From assembly GCF_014202215.1 (NCBI RefSeq), contig NZ_JACHGB010000003.1, positions 372,001-436,000 on the forward strand: a stretch of DNA of 64,000 bases, given 5' to 3'. The position numbers were made by a program, and so were the translations under genes. Below the pieces are notes generated by a model. The model made no database searches, was not told the DNA's origin, and worked only from the letters and a program-made list of their open reading frames with translations. Position 1 is the stretch's first letter; each line of letters starts with the position of its first letter. Shown one piece after another: positions 36,192 through 47,666 of this stretch. The stretch comes from Quisquiliibacterium transsilvanicum. Lineage in GTDB: Bacteria; Pseudomonadota; Gammaproteobacteria; Burkholderiales; Burkholderiaceae_E.

Positions 36192-36968
36192 TCATTCCTT
36201 GCCGACCCAGGCCGGCTTGCGCTTCTCGCGGAAGGCCGCCATGCCCTCGGCCGCCTCGGCCGACAGGAACATGCGCTTGCTCCACTCGGCCATCTCGACA
36301 AAGCCCTCCTGCGTGGAGAGCTGCGGCACCCGGCGCACCAGCTTCTTGCACTCGGCCACCGCGATCGGGCCGCCCAGGCGGATCATGTCGATCTCCTCCT
36401 GCACCGCGGCGCGCAGCGCATCCTTCTGCACGGCCCGGTGCGCCAGCCCCATCGTCACCGCCTGCGCGCCCTTGAAGCGCTCGCCGGTCAGGAACAGCTT
36501 CATCGCGTGGTGGGTGCCGAGCTTGGGCACGCAGACCACCGCGATCACCGCGGGGATCACGCCGATGCGCACTTCGGAGAAGCTGCAGTCGACGTCCTCG
36601 GCGATGACCACGATGTCGGAGGCGCCGACCAGGCCCAGGCCGCCTGCGAAGGCCGCGCCGTTGACCGCGGCGATCACCGGCTTGGGGCTGTCCAGCATCA
36701 GGTCCAGCACCTCGGGCAGGCTGGCGCTGGCCTTGCCGTCGACCGCACTTCCCGGCGGGCTCTTGAGGTCGGCGCCAGCGCAGAACGCCGGACCGTTGCC
36801 GGTCAGCACGATGCAGCGTGCCGCCGGGTCCTGCAGCGCGGCCTGCAGGTGCGCGAACAGCTCGTTGACCAGCACCGCCGACAGGGCGTTGCGGTTCTCG
36901 GGGCGGTTGAGCGTGATCCACGCCGCGCCGTCGCGGACTTCGTAGAGGGTGGCTTCGGTGTTCGACAT
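36192..36968 (-). CDS. Enoyl-CoA hydratase
   Basis: A 258-residue crotonase. The oxyanion motif PAFCAGADLK and the AAVNGAAFAGGLGLVGASDIVV block are intact, and SEVRIGVIPAVIAVV carries the usual second-site region. It hydrates the trans-2-enoyl-CoA made by the following dehydrogenases. The ATG at 36968 gives the standard family length. First gene of the operon, divergent from the CoA ligase gene. Confidence 0.9.
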   Translation of the reverse strand: MSNTEATLYEVRDGAAWITLNRPENRNALSAVLVNELFAHLQAALQDPAARCIVLTGNGPAFCAGADLKSPPGSAVDGKASASLPEVLDLMLDSPKPVIAAVNGAAFAGGLGLVGASDIVVIAEDVDCSFSEVRIGVIPAVIAVVCVPKLGTHHAMKLFLTGERFKGAQAVTMGLAHRAVQKDALRAAVQEEIDMIRLGGPIAVAECKKLVRRVPQLSTQEGFVEMAEWSKRMFLSAEAAEGMAAFREKRKPAWVGKE

Positions 36969-37238
36969 CGTTGTTCCTCGGGGCAGGTCGGTTCGCGCAA
37001 GCGCGGGCGCCGCGGCGGCGCACCGCGCCATTCTGGCCGCAAGCGTTCCGATCGGCACCTGCGCGCGTTCCACTGGTGGGCAGGGCGCAGCCAATATACG
37101 CAAGACTGCGGGCGCCCCACCTGCCTAGGATGCCCGCAGGCGCCGCCGGGGATGGCGTGTGCGCGTTCGACGCGCGCGCCCGGCCCGCGGACTTCCCGGC
37201 CCGGCAATGCCGGCCGAAACCGTCACCCGAGGACATTC

Positions 37239-38819
37239 ATGAACGGCCAGCCTGCAACGCCCACCGAGCTCGAGATCAACCTCATCGAGCGGGTCAACGT
37301 CGGCGACATCGTCACCCGCGCCGCCGACCTCTACCCGGACCGCGCCGCCTTCGTCGACGGCGACCGCCGCACCGACTACGCGACGCTGGAGCGGCAGGTG
37401 AACCGGCTCGGCAGCGCCCTGCTGAGCCTGGGACTCAAGCACCAGGACGTGGTCGGCGTGATGGCGCGCAACTGCACCGAGATGATGGTGGCCTACTTCG
37501 CCTGCGCGCGCGCCGGGCTGATCTGCGCGCCGGTGAACCTCGGGCTGCGCCCCGACGAGATCGCCTGGTGCCTCAACGACGCGAAGGCGAAAGTGCTGTT
37601 CGCCGAGCAGGCGCTGGGCGAGATGGCCACGCAGGTGCTCGCGGTGGAGATGCCCGCGCTGGAGCACCGCTTCTGGATCGGCGGCGACGGAGAGGACGGC
37701 TTCGATGCGCTGCTGGACCGCGGCAGCGAGGCGCCGCTGGAGGCGATGGTGGGCGACCGCGACATCGTGCAGCTGCTCTACACCAGCGGCACCACCGCCA
37801 ACCCGAAGGGCGTGCTCACCAGCCACCTGGCCGTGACCATGGCCGGGCTGTCGAACGCGATCGCGCATCACACCGGGCCGGGCTTGGTCACCTACGTGGC
37901 GCTGCCGCTGTTCCACTGCGCAATGCTCAATTCGATCACGATGCCGGTGATGGTGCTGGGCGGCACCGTGGTGCTGGCCAAGGGCTTCGAGCCGCACGAG
38001 GCGGCGCGGCTGTTCGACGAGCACGGCGTGCAGCTGATGGTGCTGCTGCCGATGATGTACGGGCTGCTGCTGACCGATCCCGGCCTGAAGTCGCGCACCT
38101 TCCCGTCGATGAAGCGCGCGATGTACGCGATGGCGCCGATGCCCGAGGAGCGGCTGCACCAGATCCACGCAATGTTCCCGAACGCCGACGTGGTGCTGGG
38201 CTCGGGTCAGACCGAGTTCACGCCGGCCACCTGCGTGCAGCGCCCCGAGCATCAGTGGAGCAAGTCCGCCACCTGGGGCACGGCCACCGCGATGACCCGC
38301 GTGGCGGTGATGGACGAGGAAGGCCGGCTGCTGCCGCGCGGCGAGACCGGCGAGCTGGTCTACCGCGGCCCGCAGGTGATGAGCGGCTACCTGAACCAGC
38401 CCGAGGTCAGCCGGCAGAGCCTGCGCCACGGCTGGTTCCACAGCGGCGACGTGGCGCACATCGACGAGGACGGCGCGATCTGGTTCAAGGACCGCTTCAA
38501 GGACGTGATCAAGACCGGCGGCGAGAACGTCGCCTCGATCGAGGTCGAGCGCTGCCTGATGGAACACCCCGAAGTGGCCGAGGCCGCGGTGGTGGGCGCG
38601 CCGCATCCGCGCTGGGGCGAGGCGATCACCGCGGTGGTGGTGCGCGCGCCGGGCGGCACGGTGGACGAGGCCGCGCTGCTCGAGCACTGCCGCGCGCACC
38701 TGGCCGGCTTCAAGGTGCCCAAGGGCATCGTGTTCGTCGACGCCTTCCCGCGCACCGGCACGGGCAAGATCCAGAAGCACGTGATCCGCGGGGAGCTGGA
38801 GAGGTTCTACGAGCGCTGA
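37239..38819 (+). CDS. AMP-dependent acyl-CoA synthetase
   Basis: A 526-residue CoA ligase of the long-chain/aryl type. P-loop LLYTSGTTANPKGV, A5-like VVLGSGQTEFTP, A7 HSGDVAHID, A8 KDRFKDVIKTGGENVASIE and A10 PRTGTGKIQKH are complete. ATG 37239 follows GAGGACATTC. It is divergent from the hydratase/dehydrogenase operon with a 270-bp shared promoter region, so it probably activates the acid that those enzymes then oxidise. Confidence 0.92.
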   Translation: MNGQPATPTELEINLIERVNVGDIVTRAADLYPDRAAFVDGDRRTDYATLERQVNRLGSALLSLGLKHQDVVGVMARNCTEMMVAYFACARAGLICAPVNLGLRPDEIAWCLNDAKAKVLFAEQALGEMATQVLAVEMPALEHRFWIGGDGEDGFDALLDRGSEAPLEAMVGDRDIVQLLYTSGTTANPKGVLTSHLAVTMAGLSNAIAHHTGPGLVTYVALPLFHCAMLNSITMPVMVLGGTVVLAKGFEPHEAARLFDEHGVQLMVLLPMMYGLLLTDPGLKSRTFPSMKRAMYAMAPMPEERLHQIHAMFPNADVVLGSGQTEFTPATCVQRPEHQWSKSATWGTATAMTRVAVMDEEGRLLPRGETGELVYRGPQVMSGYLNQPEVSRQSLRHGWFHSGDVAHIDEDGAIWFKDRFKDVIKTGGENVASIEVERCLMEHPEVAEAAVVGAPHPRWGEAITAVVVRAPGGTVDEAALLEHCRAHLAGFKVPKGIVFVDAFPRTGTGKIQKHVIRGELERFYER

Positions 38820-38880
38820 ACGCGCGGCGTGGAGCGCCGGAGCGCCGCCCGGGATGCCTCGAGCACCCGCAGGCGGCGCA

Positions 38881-39117
38881 TCAGCGGCCCTCGAAGCCAG
38901 CCAGGGGCTCGTCCGGCAGCGGTGCATCGAAATCCGCCGGAACGATCAGCCTGCCCTCGAGCAGCCCGAACCTGACGCGGCGTTTCGGCGGCGCGAGCCG
39001 GGTGATGCGCACCAGCGGCTTGCCGTTGCGGCTGATCGCGACGTCCTCGCCCGAAGCGGCCTTGTCGACCAGCTTGGCAAGCTGGGCCTTGGCCTCGTGG
39101 ATGTCCACGGCTTGCAT
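38881..39117 (-). CDS. Phd/YefM-type antitoxin without a partner toxin
   Basis: A 78-residue protein starting MQAVDIHEAKAQLAKLVDKA, the DNA-binding Phd/YefM fold, with ISRNGKPLVRITRLAPPKRR and a C-terminal tail that would bind a PIN-domain VapC-type toxin. The expected toxin frame would start at an overlapping ATG at the antitoxin stop (TGATG). It gives only a few residues (MRRLRVLEAS) before running into the 3' end of the CoA ligase gene, with no PIN motif. The toxin is therefore absent or lost. ATG 39117 is chosen over 39153 from the family start; its ribosome site is weak. Confidence 0.8.
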   Translation of the reverse strand: MQAVDIHEAKAQLAKLVDKAASGEDVAISRNGKPLVRITRLAPPKRRVRFGLLEGRLIVPADFDAPLPDEPLAGFEGR

Positions 39118-39257
39118 TGCTCGGGGCTCGGATCCAATCTGATGCAAGCACACTCAGCCTGACGGTGGTTCCGTGTCAAGAGAACGCGGCAGCAGGCCTC
39201 CTCGTCAGGCGCCTGCACTGAGTCCTGTCACGGAACCAGGCGGCGCCCGTCCGCAGC

Positions 39258-40463
<1,206 letters not shown>

Positions 40464-40593
40464 CGCTTTTCCTGTTTTCGAGAAGTTGGACAGGCCGGCC
40501 TCGATACACTCGACCCGACCCCCGGATGATCCCCGCTTCGCCCCTGCACCGGGAAGCCCGGACGCTCCACGACCCAGGAAAAGGAAACGAACG

Positions 40594-42252
40594 ATGTCCC
40601 ACGAAATCGTCATCCGCGGCGGCACGGTCGTCGACGGCAGCGGCCGCGAGGCCTTCCGCGGCGACGTCGCCATCGACGACGGCCGCATCACTGCCGTCGG
40701 GCGGGTCGACGGCCCGGGCCGGCGGGAGATCGACGCCGAGGGCATGACGGTGACGCCCGGCTTCGTCGACATCCACACCCATCTCGACGCGCAGATCGGC
40801 TGGGATCCGGACTGCACGCCGCTGTGCTGGCACGGCATCACCACCGCGCTGCTGGGCAACTGCGGCGTGACCTTCGCGCCCTGCAGGCCAGGCGACCGCG
40901 AGCTGCTCGCCGCGATGATGGAAACCGTGGAGGACATCCCGCGCGAGGCGATCCTCTCCGGCCTGCCCTGGGACTGGGAGGACTACGGCGGCTACCTGGA
41001 CGCGATCGAGCGCCTGAAGCCGGGCATCAACGTGGCAGGGCTGGTGGGCCACAGCGCGCTGCGCTTCTACGTGATGGGCGAGCGCGCCGTGGAGGAACAG
41101 GCAACCGACGAGGAGCGCCGGCGCATGGCCGAGCTCACCGCGCAGTCGATCGACCGCGGCGCGGTGGGCTTCTCCACCAACCGCTTCGCCGCCCACAAGC
41201 TGCCCGACGGCCGGGCGATCCCAGGCACCTTCGCCGACCCGGCCGAGCTGGTCGAGATCGCGCGCCAGGTCGGCCCGCGCAAGGCGCTGATGCAGGCGGT
41301 GGGCGCCGACTTCGACCTGCTGCGAACGCTGGCGGACGACGGCCACAGCCGCGTGCTGTTCAGCTACGGCGTGGGCCCTGACGGCGCGCTGGCGCCGCAG
41401 CGGCGGGCCGAGCTCGAGGAGCTGTGCCGCGGCCGCGAAATGACCGCGGTGGCGCAGGTGCGCAGCTCGGGGCTGCTGTTCGGCCTGCAGTCGGGGCTGC
41501 CGATCGCCAACCGCGGCCCCGCCTGGAAGCGGCTGCGCGCAATGGGGCTGGACGAGCGGCTCGCTGCGATCCGCGACGCCGGCCTGCGCGCAACGCTGGT
41601 CGAGGAGGCGAAGCAGCACGGTTTCCCGACCATCCTCGGCGCCGGGATCGAGCGCGTCTACTACATGGGCGACGGGCCCACGCCCGACTACGCCGCCGGC
41701 GACGAGCGCCAGCTGTCCGCGATGGCGGCGGCGGCCGGCGAGCACTGGTCGGAAACTTTCCTGCGCCTGTCTATCGAGACCGGCGGCCGCGCGCTGTTCA
41801 CGCTTCGCATGTTCAACCCGGACATGGAGGCGCTCGGCCACCTGATCAGCAGCGATGACTGCCTGCCGGGGCTGGGCGACGCCGGCGCGCACGTCACGCA
41901 GGTGATGGACGCGGGCTGGGCCACCTTCATCCTGTCGCACTGGGTGCGCGAGCGCGGCCTGTATTCGCTGGAGGAAGGCGTGCGGCGGATCACCTCCGCG
42001 CCGGCCCGCGTGATCGGCCTGAAGGACCGCGGCGTGCTCGCGCCCGGCATGCGCGCCGACGTCAACGTCTTCGACGCAACCCGCATCGGCGAGCGCCAGC
42101 CCGAGATCGTCCACGACTTCCCCGGCGGCGCGCCGCGCTACGTCCAGCGCTCCGTCGGCTACAGGGCAACGCTGGTCAACGGCCGGGTGAACCTGCTCGA
42201 CGGCGAGCTCACCGGCGAGCGCGCAGGACAGGTGCTGCGGCACGGGCACTGA
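40594..42252 (+). CDS. N-acyl-D-amino-acid deacylase-like amidohydrolase
   Basis: A 552-residue amidohydrolase of the D-aminoacylase group. The first metal motif is [11 protein letters not shown], with later [13 protein letters not shown] and the family C-terminus [16 protein letters not shown] plus [19 protein letters not shown]. Members hydrolyse N-acyl-D-amino acids or related amides with zinc. ATG 40594 with AAGGAAAC ahead. No signal peptide. It sits between an acyl-CoA dehydrogenase and the efflux operon with no clear pathway link. Confidence 0.87.
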   Translation: MSHEIVIRGGTVVDGSGREAFRGDVAIDDGRITAVGRVDGPGRREIDAEGMTVTPGFVDIHTHLDAQIGWDPDCTPLCWHGITTALLGNCGVTFAPCRPGDRELLAAMMETVEDIPREAILSGLPWDWEDYGGYLDAIERLKPGINVAGLVGHSALRFYVMGERAVEEQATDEERRRMAELTAQSIDRGAVGFSTNRFAAHKLPDGRAIPGTFADPAELVEIARQVGPRKALMQAVGADFDLLRTLADDGHSRVLFSYGVGPDGALAPQRRAELEELCRGREMTAVAQVRSSGLLFGLQSGLPIANRGPAWKRLRAMGLDERLAAIRDAGLRATLVEEAKQHGFPTILGAGIERVYYMGDGPTPDYAAGDERQLSAMAAAAGEHWSETFLRLSIETGGRALFTLRMFNPDMEALGHLISSDDCLPGLGDAGAHVTQVMDAGWATFILSHWVRERGLYSLEEGVRRITSAPARVIGLKDRGVLAPGMRADVNVFDATRIGERQPEIVHDFPGGAPRYVQRSVGYRATLVNGRVNLLDGELTGERAGQVLRHGH

Positions 42253-42309
42253 TCCGGAGGGCGCCAGGGGGGTATCCTGTCGGCCCGACCGACCGGAGAG
42301 TCGCCAGGA

Positions 42310-43797
42310 ATGCCCTCCCCTTCAACGACGCTGGCACCGCTGCGGCGTGCCGGCGCGTGCGCCGCGCTGCTGGCGGCGCTCGCCGCATGCGCGCCGCTGG
42401 CGCCGCCGGCGGCCGAGCCCCGGCCGGGCATCCCGGCCGCCTTCCCCGGCGCCTCCGGCGGCGACTCCGCGCCGGTCGCAGCGGCAACCGCATGGCAGGA
42501 CTTCTTCACCGAGCCGGAGCTTCGCACGCTGATCTCGGGCGCGCTCGAGCACAACCGCAGCCTGCGCGCCGCGGTGCTGCGCACCGAAGAGGCCCGTGCG
42601 GCCTGGGGAATCCAGCGGGCGCAGCGCGCCCCGGGGCTCGCCCTGGCGCTGGAGGGGGCGCGCAGCCGGATTCCCGGCGACCTCAGCCCGACCGGCCAGC
42701 CCGTCGTCGGCGACCAGTTCCAGCTCGGCGTGGGCTTCACCAGCTGGGAGCTCGACTTCTGGGGGCGGATCCGCAGCCTGGAGGACGCAGCGATCGAGGG
42801 CTACCTGGCCACCGACGCTGCCCGGCGCGCAGCCACGATCGGCCTGGTCGCACAGGTTGCGCAGTCCTGGCTCGCTCTGCGCGAGACCGAGCGCAGGCTG
42901 CTGCTGGCGCAGCGCGCGCTGGACAGCCGTGCGGAATCGCTGAGGATCCACCGGCGCCGTGTCGAACTCGGCGCAAGCTCGCGGCTGGAGCTCACCCAGG
43001 TGGAGCTGCTTTTCCGTCAGGCGGCCAGCCTGCGCGCGCAACTGGAGCAGGCGCGCGCAGCGCAGGCGAATGCACTGCGCCTGCTGGCCGGCAGCGAGCC
43101 CGATCTGCCGCAGGCGACCGCGGACGGCTCGCCGCTTGCGCGCCTGCCGGAACTTCCTGCCGACCTGCCCTCCTCGCTGCTGCTCGAGCGCCCCGACCTG
43201 GTCGCGGCCGAGCACCGGCTGCGCGCCGCGGGCGCGAACATCGCCGCGGCGCGGGCGGCCTTCTTCCCGCGGATCGCGCTGACTGCCACCGCCGGCACCG
43301 CCAGCGCGGCGCTCGGCGGCCTGTTCGAGGGCAGCGGACGGGCGTGGACCTTCGCGCCCTCGGTGATGCTGCCGATCTTCGACGGCGGCAGGCTGGGCGC
43401 GGCGCTGGAGCTCGCGGCGATCCGTCGCGAACAGGCGGTGGTCGACTACGAGAATACCGTGCAGGCGGCGTTCCGCGACGTCGCCGACGCGCTTTCGGCG
43501 CGCCGCTGGCTGGGCGAACAGGCCTCGATCCTGGAGGAGACGCTGCAGCTGCAGGCCGAGCGCGCGCGGCTCGCACGGCTGCGGCACGCCAGCGGCGCGG
43601 CCAGCTACCTTGAAGTGCTGGACGCCGAGCGCGAGCTGCTCACCGTCGAGCAGCAGCTGGTGCAGGCGCAGCGCGCCCACCTCTCCGCCCAGGTTGCCCT
43701 GTACGCGGCGCTCGGCGGAGGTGCGCGGCACCTGCCGGCCGCCGACCCCGGCGCCTCGAACCGAGCCAACCCGGCTGCCCCGGAAGCAAGACGATGA
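42310..43797 (+). CDS. Efflux outer-membrane lipoprotein (NodT/OprM family)
   Basis: A 495-residue outer-membrane factor. The N-terminus is a lipoprotein leader ending in a lipobox (LAALAAC). It contains the two repeated coiled-coil/barrel halves of the OEP family; SLRAAVLRTEEARAAWGIQRA and NIAAARAAFFPRIALTATAG are typical. It forms the trimeric tunnel of a tripartite exporter. The stop overlaps the ATG of the HlyD-family gene by 4 nt, so the proteins are made together. Confidence 0.92.
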   Translation: MPSPSTTLAPLRRAGACAALLAALAACAPLAPPAAEPRPGIPAAFPGASGGDSAPVAAATAWQDFFTEPELRTLISGALEHNRSLRAAVLRTEEARAAWGIQRAQRAPGLALALEGARSRIPGDLSPTGQPVVGDQFQLGVGFTSWELDFWGRIRSLEDAAIEGYLATDAARRAATIGLVAQVAQSWLALRETERRLLLAQRALDSRAESLRIHRRRVELGASSRLELTQVELLFRQAASLRAQLEQARAAQANALRLLAGSEPDLPQATADGSPLARLPELPADLPSSLLLERPDLVAAEHRLRAAGANIAAARAAFFPRIALTATAGTASAALGGLFEGSGRAWTFAPSVMLPIFDGGRLGAALELAAIRREQAVVDYENTVQAAFRDVADALSARRWLGEQASILEETLQLQAERARLARLRHASGAASYLEVLDAERELLTVEQQLVQAQRAHLSAQVALYAALGGGARHLPAADPGASNRANPAAPEARR

Positions 43798-44861
43798 CCC
43801 CTGCACGCAAGAAGACCCTGGCCCTGCTGCTGGCGATCGCCGCCGCTGGCGCCGTCTACTACTGGCAGTCGACGCGCGGCGCCGACGACACCGAAGGCTT
43901 CGCCAGCGGCAACGGCCGGATCGAGGCGGTCGAGATCGACCTTGCCACGCGAATCCCCGGCCGCCTGGAGGAACTGCTGGTCGCCGAGGGCGAGTTCGTG
44001 CGCGCAGGCCAGCCGCTGGCGCGGATACAGACGGATTCCCTGCGGGCGCAGCGCGACGAGGCCGAGGCGCGCCGGCAGCAGTCTCTGCACGCGGTTGCGA
44101 CCGCAGAGGCCCAGGTGGCGCTGCGCGAGAGCGACCGCGAGGCCGCGCGCGCGCTGGTCGGCCAGCGCGAGAGCGAGCTCGACGCGGCGCGCCGCCGGCT
44201 GCAGCGCTCGGAGACGCTGTCGCGCGAGGGCGCAGCGTCGATCCAGGAGCTCGACGACGACCGCGCCCGGGTGCGCAGCGCGCAGGCCGCGCTGGCGGCA
44301 ACCAGGGCCCAGGCCCGCGCCGCCGACGCCGCAGTCCAGGCGGCGCGCACCCAGGTGACCGCGGCCGGCTCTGCGGTGCAGGCGGCCGAGGCCAGCCTTG
44401 CGCGTATCGACGCGGACGTCGCCGACAGCACGCTGACGGCGCCGCGCGACGGGCGGGTGCAGTTCAGGGTGGCACAGCCCGGCGAGGTCCTCGGCGCCGG
44501 AGGCAAGGTGATGAACCTGGTCGACCTGTCCGACGTGTACATGACCTTCTTCCTGCCTGAGACGCTGGCCGGACGCGTGGCGCTGGGAAGCGAGGCCAGG
44601 ATCGTGCTGGATGCCGCGCCCCAGTACGTGATCCCGGCGAAGATCTCCTTCGTCTCCAGCACCGCGCAGTTCACGCCCAAGACGGTGGAAACCGCCAGCG
44701 AGCGCGAGAAGCTGATGTTCCGCGTGCGCGCGCAGATCGACCGCGAACTGCTGCTTAAGCACCTCGAACAGGTGAAGACCGGGCTGCCGGGCGTGGCCTG
44801 GGTGCGGATCGACCCGCAGGCTGAGTGGCCCGCCCGGCTGGCGGTCGACGTGGGCCGCTGA
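43794..44861 (+). CDS. HlyD/YbhG-family periplasmic adaptor
   Basis: A 355-residue membrane-fusion protein with an N-terminal membrane anchor ([16 protein letters not shown]). It has a biotinyl-lipoyl-like half ([29 protein letters not shown]), a long Ala/Arg/Glu-rich coiled-coil hairpin (about 85-200), the second lipoyl half [10 protein letters not shown] and a beta-barrel with [14 protein letters not shown]. It links the inner-membrane ABC pump to the outer-membrane factor. The same arrangement is seen around ybhG/ybhF/ybhS/ybhR and yhiI/rbbA/yhhJ of E. coli. Confidence 0.92.
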   Translation: MTPARKKTLALLLAIAAAGAVYYWQSTRGADDTEGFASGNGRIEAVEIDLATRIPGRLEELLVAEGEFVRAGQPLARIQTDSLRAQRDEAEARRQQSLHAVATAEAQVALRESDREAARALVGQRESELDAARRRLQRSETLSREGAASIQELDDDRARVRSAQAALAATRAQARAADAAVQAARTQVTAAGSAVQAAEASLARIDADVADSTLTAPRDGRVQFRVAQPGEVLGAGGKVMNLVDLSDVYMTFFLPETLAGRVALGSEARIVLDAAPQYVIPAKISFVSSTAQFTPKTVETASEREKLMFRVRAQIDRELLLKHLEQVKTGLPGVAWVRIDPQAEWPARLAVDVGR

Positions 44862-44874
44862 GCCCGCGAACCCG

Positions 44875-47661
44875 ATGACGAGCCGCGAACATCCCGTCGC
44901 GCCGGTGGCGCGGATCTCCGGCCTGCGCCATCGGTTCCGCCGCACCGTGGCGCTCGACGGGATCACGCTCGAGCTGCCCGCGGGCCGGATCGTCGGGCTG
45001 ATCGGTCCCGACGGGGTCGGCAAGTCCACCCTGCTCGGAATCGTCGCCGGTGCACGTGCGCTGCAGGACGGCGAAGCGATGGTGCTCGATGGCGACATGC
45101 GCGACGCCGGCCACCGGCGGCGGGCCTGCCCGCGCATCGCCTACATGCCGCAGGGGCTGGGGCGCAACCTGTATCCCACGCTGTCGGTCGAGGAGAACCT
45201 TCAGTTCTTCGCGCGGCTGTTCGGCCACGGCGCCGGCGAGCGCCGGCGCAGGATCGACGCGCTCACGCGCAGCACCGGCCTGCACGACTTCCTCGCGCGG
45301 CCTGCCGGCAAGCTGTCCGGAGGCATGAAGCAGAAGCTCGGGCTGTGCTGTGCGCTGATCCACGACCCCGACCTGCTGATCCTCGACGAGCCGACCACCG
45401 GCGTGGACCCGCTGGCAAGGGCGCAGTTCTGGGAGCTGATCGCGCGCATGCGCGCGCAGCGGCCGGGGATGAGCGTGATCGTGGCCACCGCCTACATGGA
45501 CGAGGCGCAGCGCTTCGACTGGCTGGTCGCCATGGACGCGGGCCGGGTGCTTGCCACCGGCACCCCGGGAGAGCTGCTCGACCGCACCGGCAGCGCCACG
45601 CTCGAGCAGGCCTTCGTCGCACTGCTGCCCGAGGCCAGGCGCCGCGGCCATCGCCCGGTGGAGATCCCGCCGCTGCGGCTGTCCGCCGACGATGAGATCG
45701 CGATCGAGGCGCAGGACCTGACGATGCGCTTCGGCGACTTCGTCGCGGTCAGCCAGGTCAGCTTCCGCATCCGCCGCGGCGAGATCTTCGGCTTCCTCGG
45801 CTCCAACGGCTGCGGCAAGTCCACCACCATGAAGATGCTGACCGGACTGCTGCCGGCCAGCGAAGGCAGCGCACGGCTGTTCGGCAGGGAGATCGACCCG
45901 CACGACATGGCCACCCGGCGCCGCGTCGGCTACATGTCGCAGGCCTTCTCGCTTTACGGCGAGCTCAGCGTTCGCCAGAACCTGGAGCTGCATGCCCGGC
46001 TGTTCCACGTGCCAGAACCGCAGGTGCCCGGCCGCGTCGACGAGATGGTGACGCGCTTCGGGCTGCGCGAGGTGCTCGACGAACTGCCCGAGCGGCTGCC
46101 GCTGGGGGTGCGCCAGCGGCTTTCGCTGGCGGTGGCGATGGTGCACAAGCCGGAACTGCTGATCCTCGACGAGCCGACCTCCGGCGTAGACCCGGTCGCG
46201 CGCGACGAGTTCTGGCGGCTGATGGTCGAGCTCGCTCGGCGCGACCGCGTCACGATCTTCATCTCCACTCACTTCATGAACGAGGCGATGCGCTGCGACC
46301 GGATGTCGATGATGCACGCCGGCCGCGTGCTCGACAGCGACACTCCGGCCGCGCTGATCGAACGCAGGGGCAAGTCGACGCTGGAGGAGGCCTTCATCGA
46401 CTACCTGCTGGAGGCGGACGCAGGGGCGGGGAACGCAGCGGGCGCCGGGGAACCCTCTGGCGACGTGACCGTCGGCGGCGTGGCCGAAGCCCCAGCGGGC
46501 GCGGCAGCCGCCCCGCTTTCGACGATGGCGCGGATGCGCCGGCGTTTCGGGCGCGCCTACAGCTACACCTGGCGCGAAGCGCTGGAGCTGCGCCGGGACG
46601 GCGTGCGGGCCACCCTGGCGCTGCTCGGCTCGCTGCTGCTGATGTTCGTGATCGGCTTCGGCATCAGCATGGACGTCGAGGACCTGCGCTTCGCGGTGCT
46701 CGACCGCGACCAGACCTCGCTGAGCCGCGACTACGCCTACGGCCTCTCCGGCTCGCGCTACTTCACCGAGCGCCCGCCGCTGGCCGGCCACGACGACATC
46801 GACCGGCGCATGCGCAGCGGCGAGATCTCGCTGGCGCTCGAGATCCCGCACGGCTTCGCGCGCGACGTGTTGCGCGGCACCCCGGTTTCGATCGGCGCAT
46901 GGATCGACGGCGCAATGCCCGCGCGCGGGGAGACCATCGCCGGCTACGTCCAGGGCATGCACGTCCACTGGCTGTCGCAGCAGGCGCTCGAGCGCGCGGG
47001 ATCGGTGCCCGGCGCACCTGCATCGGTCGAGACCCGCTTCCGCTACAACCCGGACGTGCGCAGCCTGCCTGCCATGGTGCCCGCGGTGATCCCGCTGCTG
47101 CTGCTCATGCTGCCGGCGATGCTGACCGCGCTCTCGGTGGTGCGGGAGAAGGAGCTCGGATCGATCGTCAACCTCTACGTCACGCCGGTCCGGCGCAGCG
47201 AGTTCCTGCTAGGCAAGCAGCTTCCCTACGTCGGCCTGTCGATGGTGAACTACCTGCTGATGTGCCTGCTCGCAGTGACCGTCTTTGGGGTGCCGATCAC
47301 CGGCAGCTTCGCGACGCTGACGCTGGCAGCGCTGCTGTTCGCCTTCAGCGCAACCGGCATGGGCCTGCTCGCGTCGACGGTCACCCGCAGCCAGATTGCC
47401 GCCATGTTCATCACGATGATCGGCACGATGATCCCGGCGACCCAGTTCGCCGGCCTGATCAATCCGGTGGCTTCGCTCGAGGGCGCCGGGCGGGTCATCG
47501 GCGAGCTCTACCCGGCCAGCCACATGTTCACGATCAGCCGCGGCGTGTTCAGCAAGGCCCTGGGCTACGAGGACCTGAAGTCGTCCTTCTGGCCGCTGCT
47601 GCTGGCCGCACCGGCGATCCTGGCGGCGTCGATCGCGCTGCTTCGCAAGCAGGAGGCCTGA
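44875..47661 (+). CDS. RbbA-like fusion: two ABC ATPase domains plus ABC-2 permease
   Basis: A 928-residue protein. Domain 1 (about 10-230) has Walker [10 protein letters not shown], signature LSGGMKQK and Walker [14 protein letters not shown]. Domain 2 (about 275-500) has GSNGCGKST, but the signature reads [10 protein letters not shown], with Walker [14 protein letters not shown]. Residues about 550-928 are an ABC-2 permease with six spans; [21 protein letters not shown] is diagnostic. This architecture is that of RbbA/YhiH (about 910 residues), which has been described as a ribosome-associated ATPase. Here, next to HlyD and outer-membrane genes, export is the simplest reading. Confidence 0.93.
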   Translation: MTSREHPVAPVARISGLRHRFRRTVALDGITLELPAGRIVGLIGPDGVGKSTLLGIVAGARALQDGEAMVLDGDMRDAGHRRRACPRIAYMPQGLGRNLYPTLSVEENLQFFARLFGHGAGERRRRIDALTRSTGLHDFLARPAGKLSGGMKQKLGLCCALIHDPDLLILDEPTTGVDPLARAQFWELIARMRAQRPGMSVIVATAYMDEAQRFDWLVAMDAGRVLATGTPGELLDRTGSATLEQAFVALLPEARRRGHRPVEIPPLRLSADDEIAIEAQDLTMRFGDFVAVSQVSFRIRRGEIFGFLGSNGCGKSTTMKMLTGLLPASEGSARLFGREIDPHDMATRRRVGYMSQAFSLYGELSVRQNLELHARLFHVPEPQVPGRVDEMVTRFGLREVLDELPERLPLGVRQRLSLAVAMVHKPELLILDEPTSGVDPVARDEFWRLMVELARRDRVTIFISTHFMNEAMRCDRMSMMHAGRVLDSDTPAALIERRGKSTLEEAFIDYLLEADAGAGNAAGAGEPSGDVTVGGVAEAPAGAAAAPLSTMARMRRRFGRAYSYTWREALELRRDGVRATLALLGSLLLMFVIGFGISMDVEDLRFAVLDRDQTSLSRDYAYGLSGSRYFTERPPLAGHDDIDRRMRSGEISLALEIPHGFARDVLRGTPVSIGAWIDGAMPARGETIAGYVQGMHVHWLSQQALERAGSVPGAPASVETRFRYNPDVRSLPAMVPAVIPLLLLMLPAMLTALSVVREKELGSIVNLYVTPVRRSEFLLGKQLPYVGLSMVNYLLMCLLAVTVFGVPITGSFATLTLAALLFAFSATGMGLLASTVTRSQIAAMFITMIGTMIPATQFAGLINPVASLEGAGRVIGELYPASHMFTISRGVFSKALGYEDLKSSFWPLLLAAPAILAASIALLRKQEA

Positions 47662-47666
47662 GCGCA

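Noticed and set aside
38807-38890. PIN-domain toxin downstream of the Phd-type antitoxin
   Set aside because: Only MRRLRVLEAS can be read after the TGATG overlap, without the conserved Asp residues of PIN domains; the space is too short.
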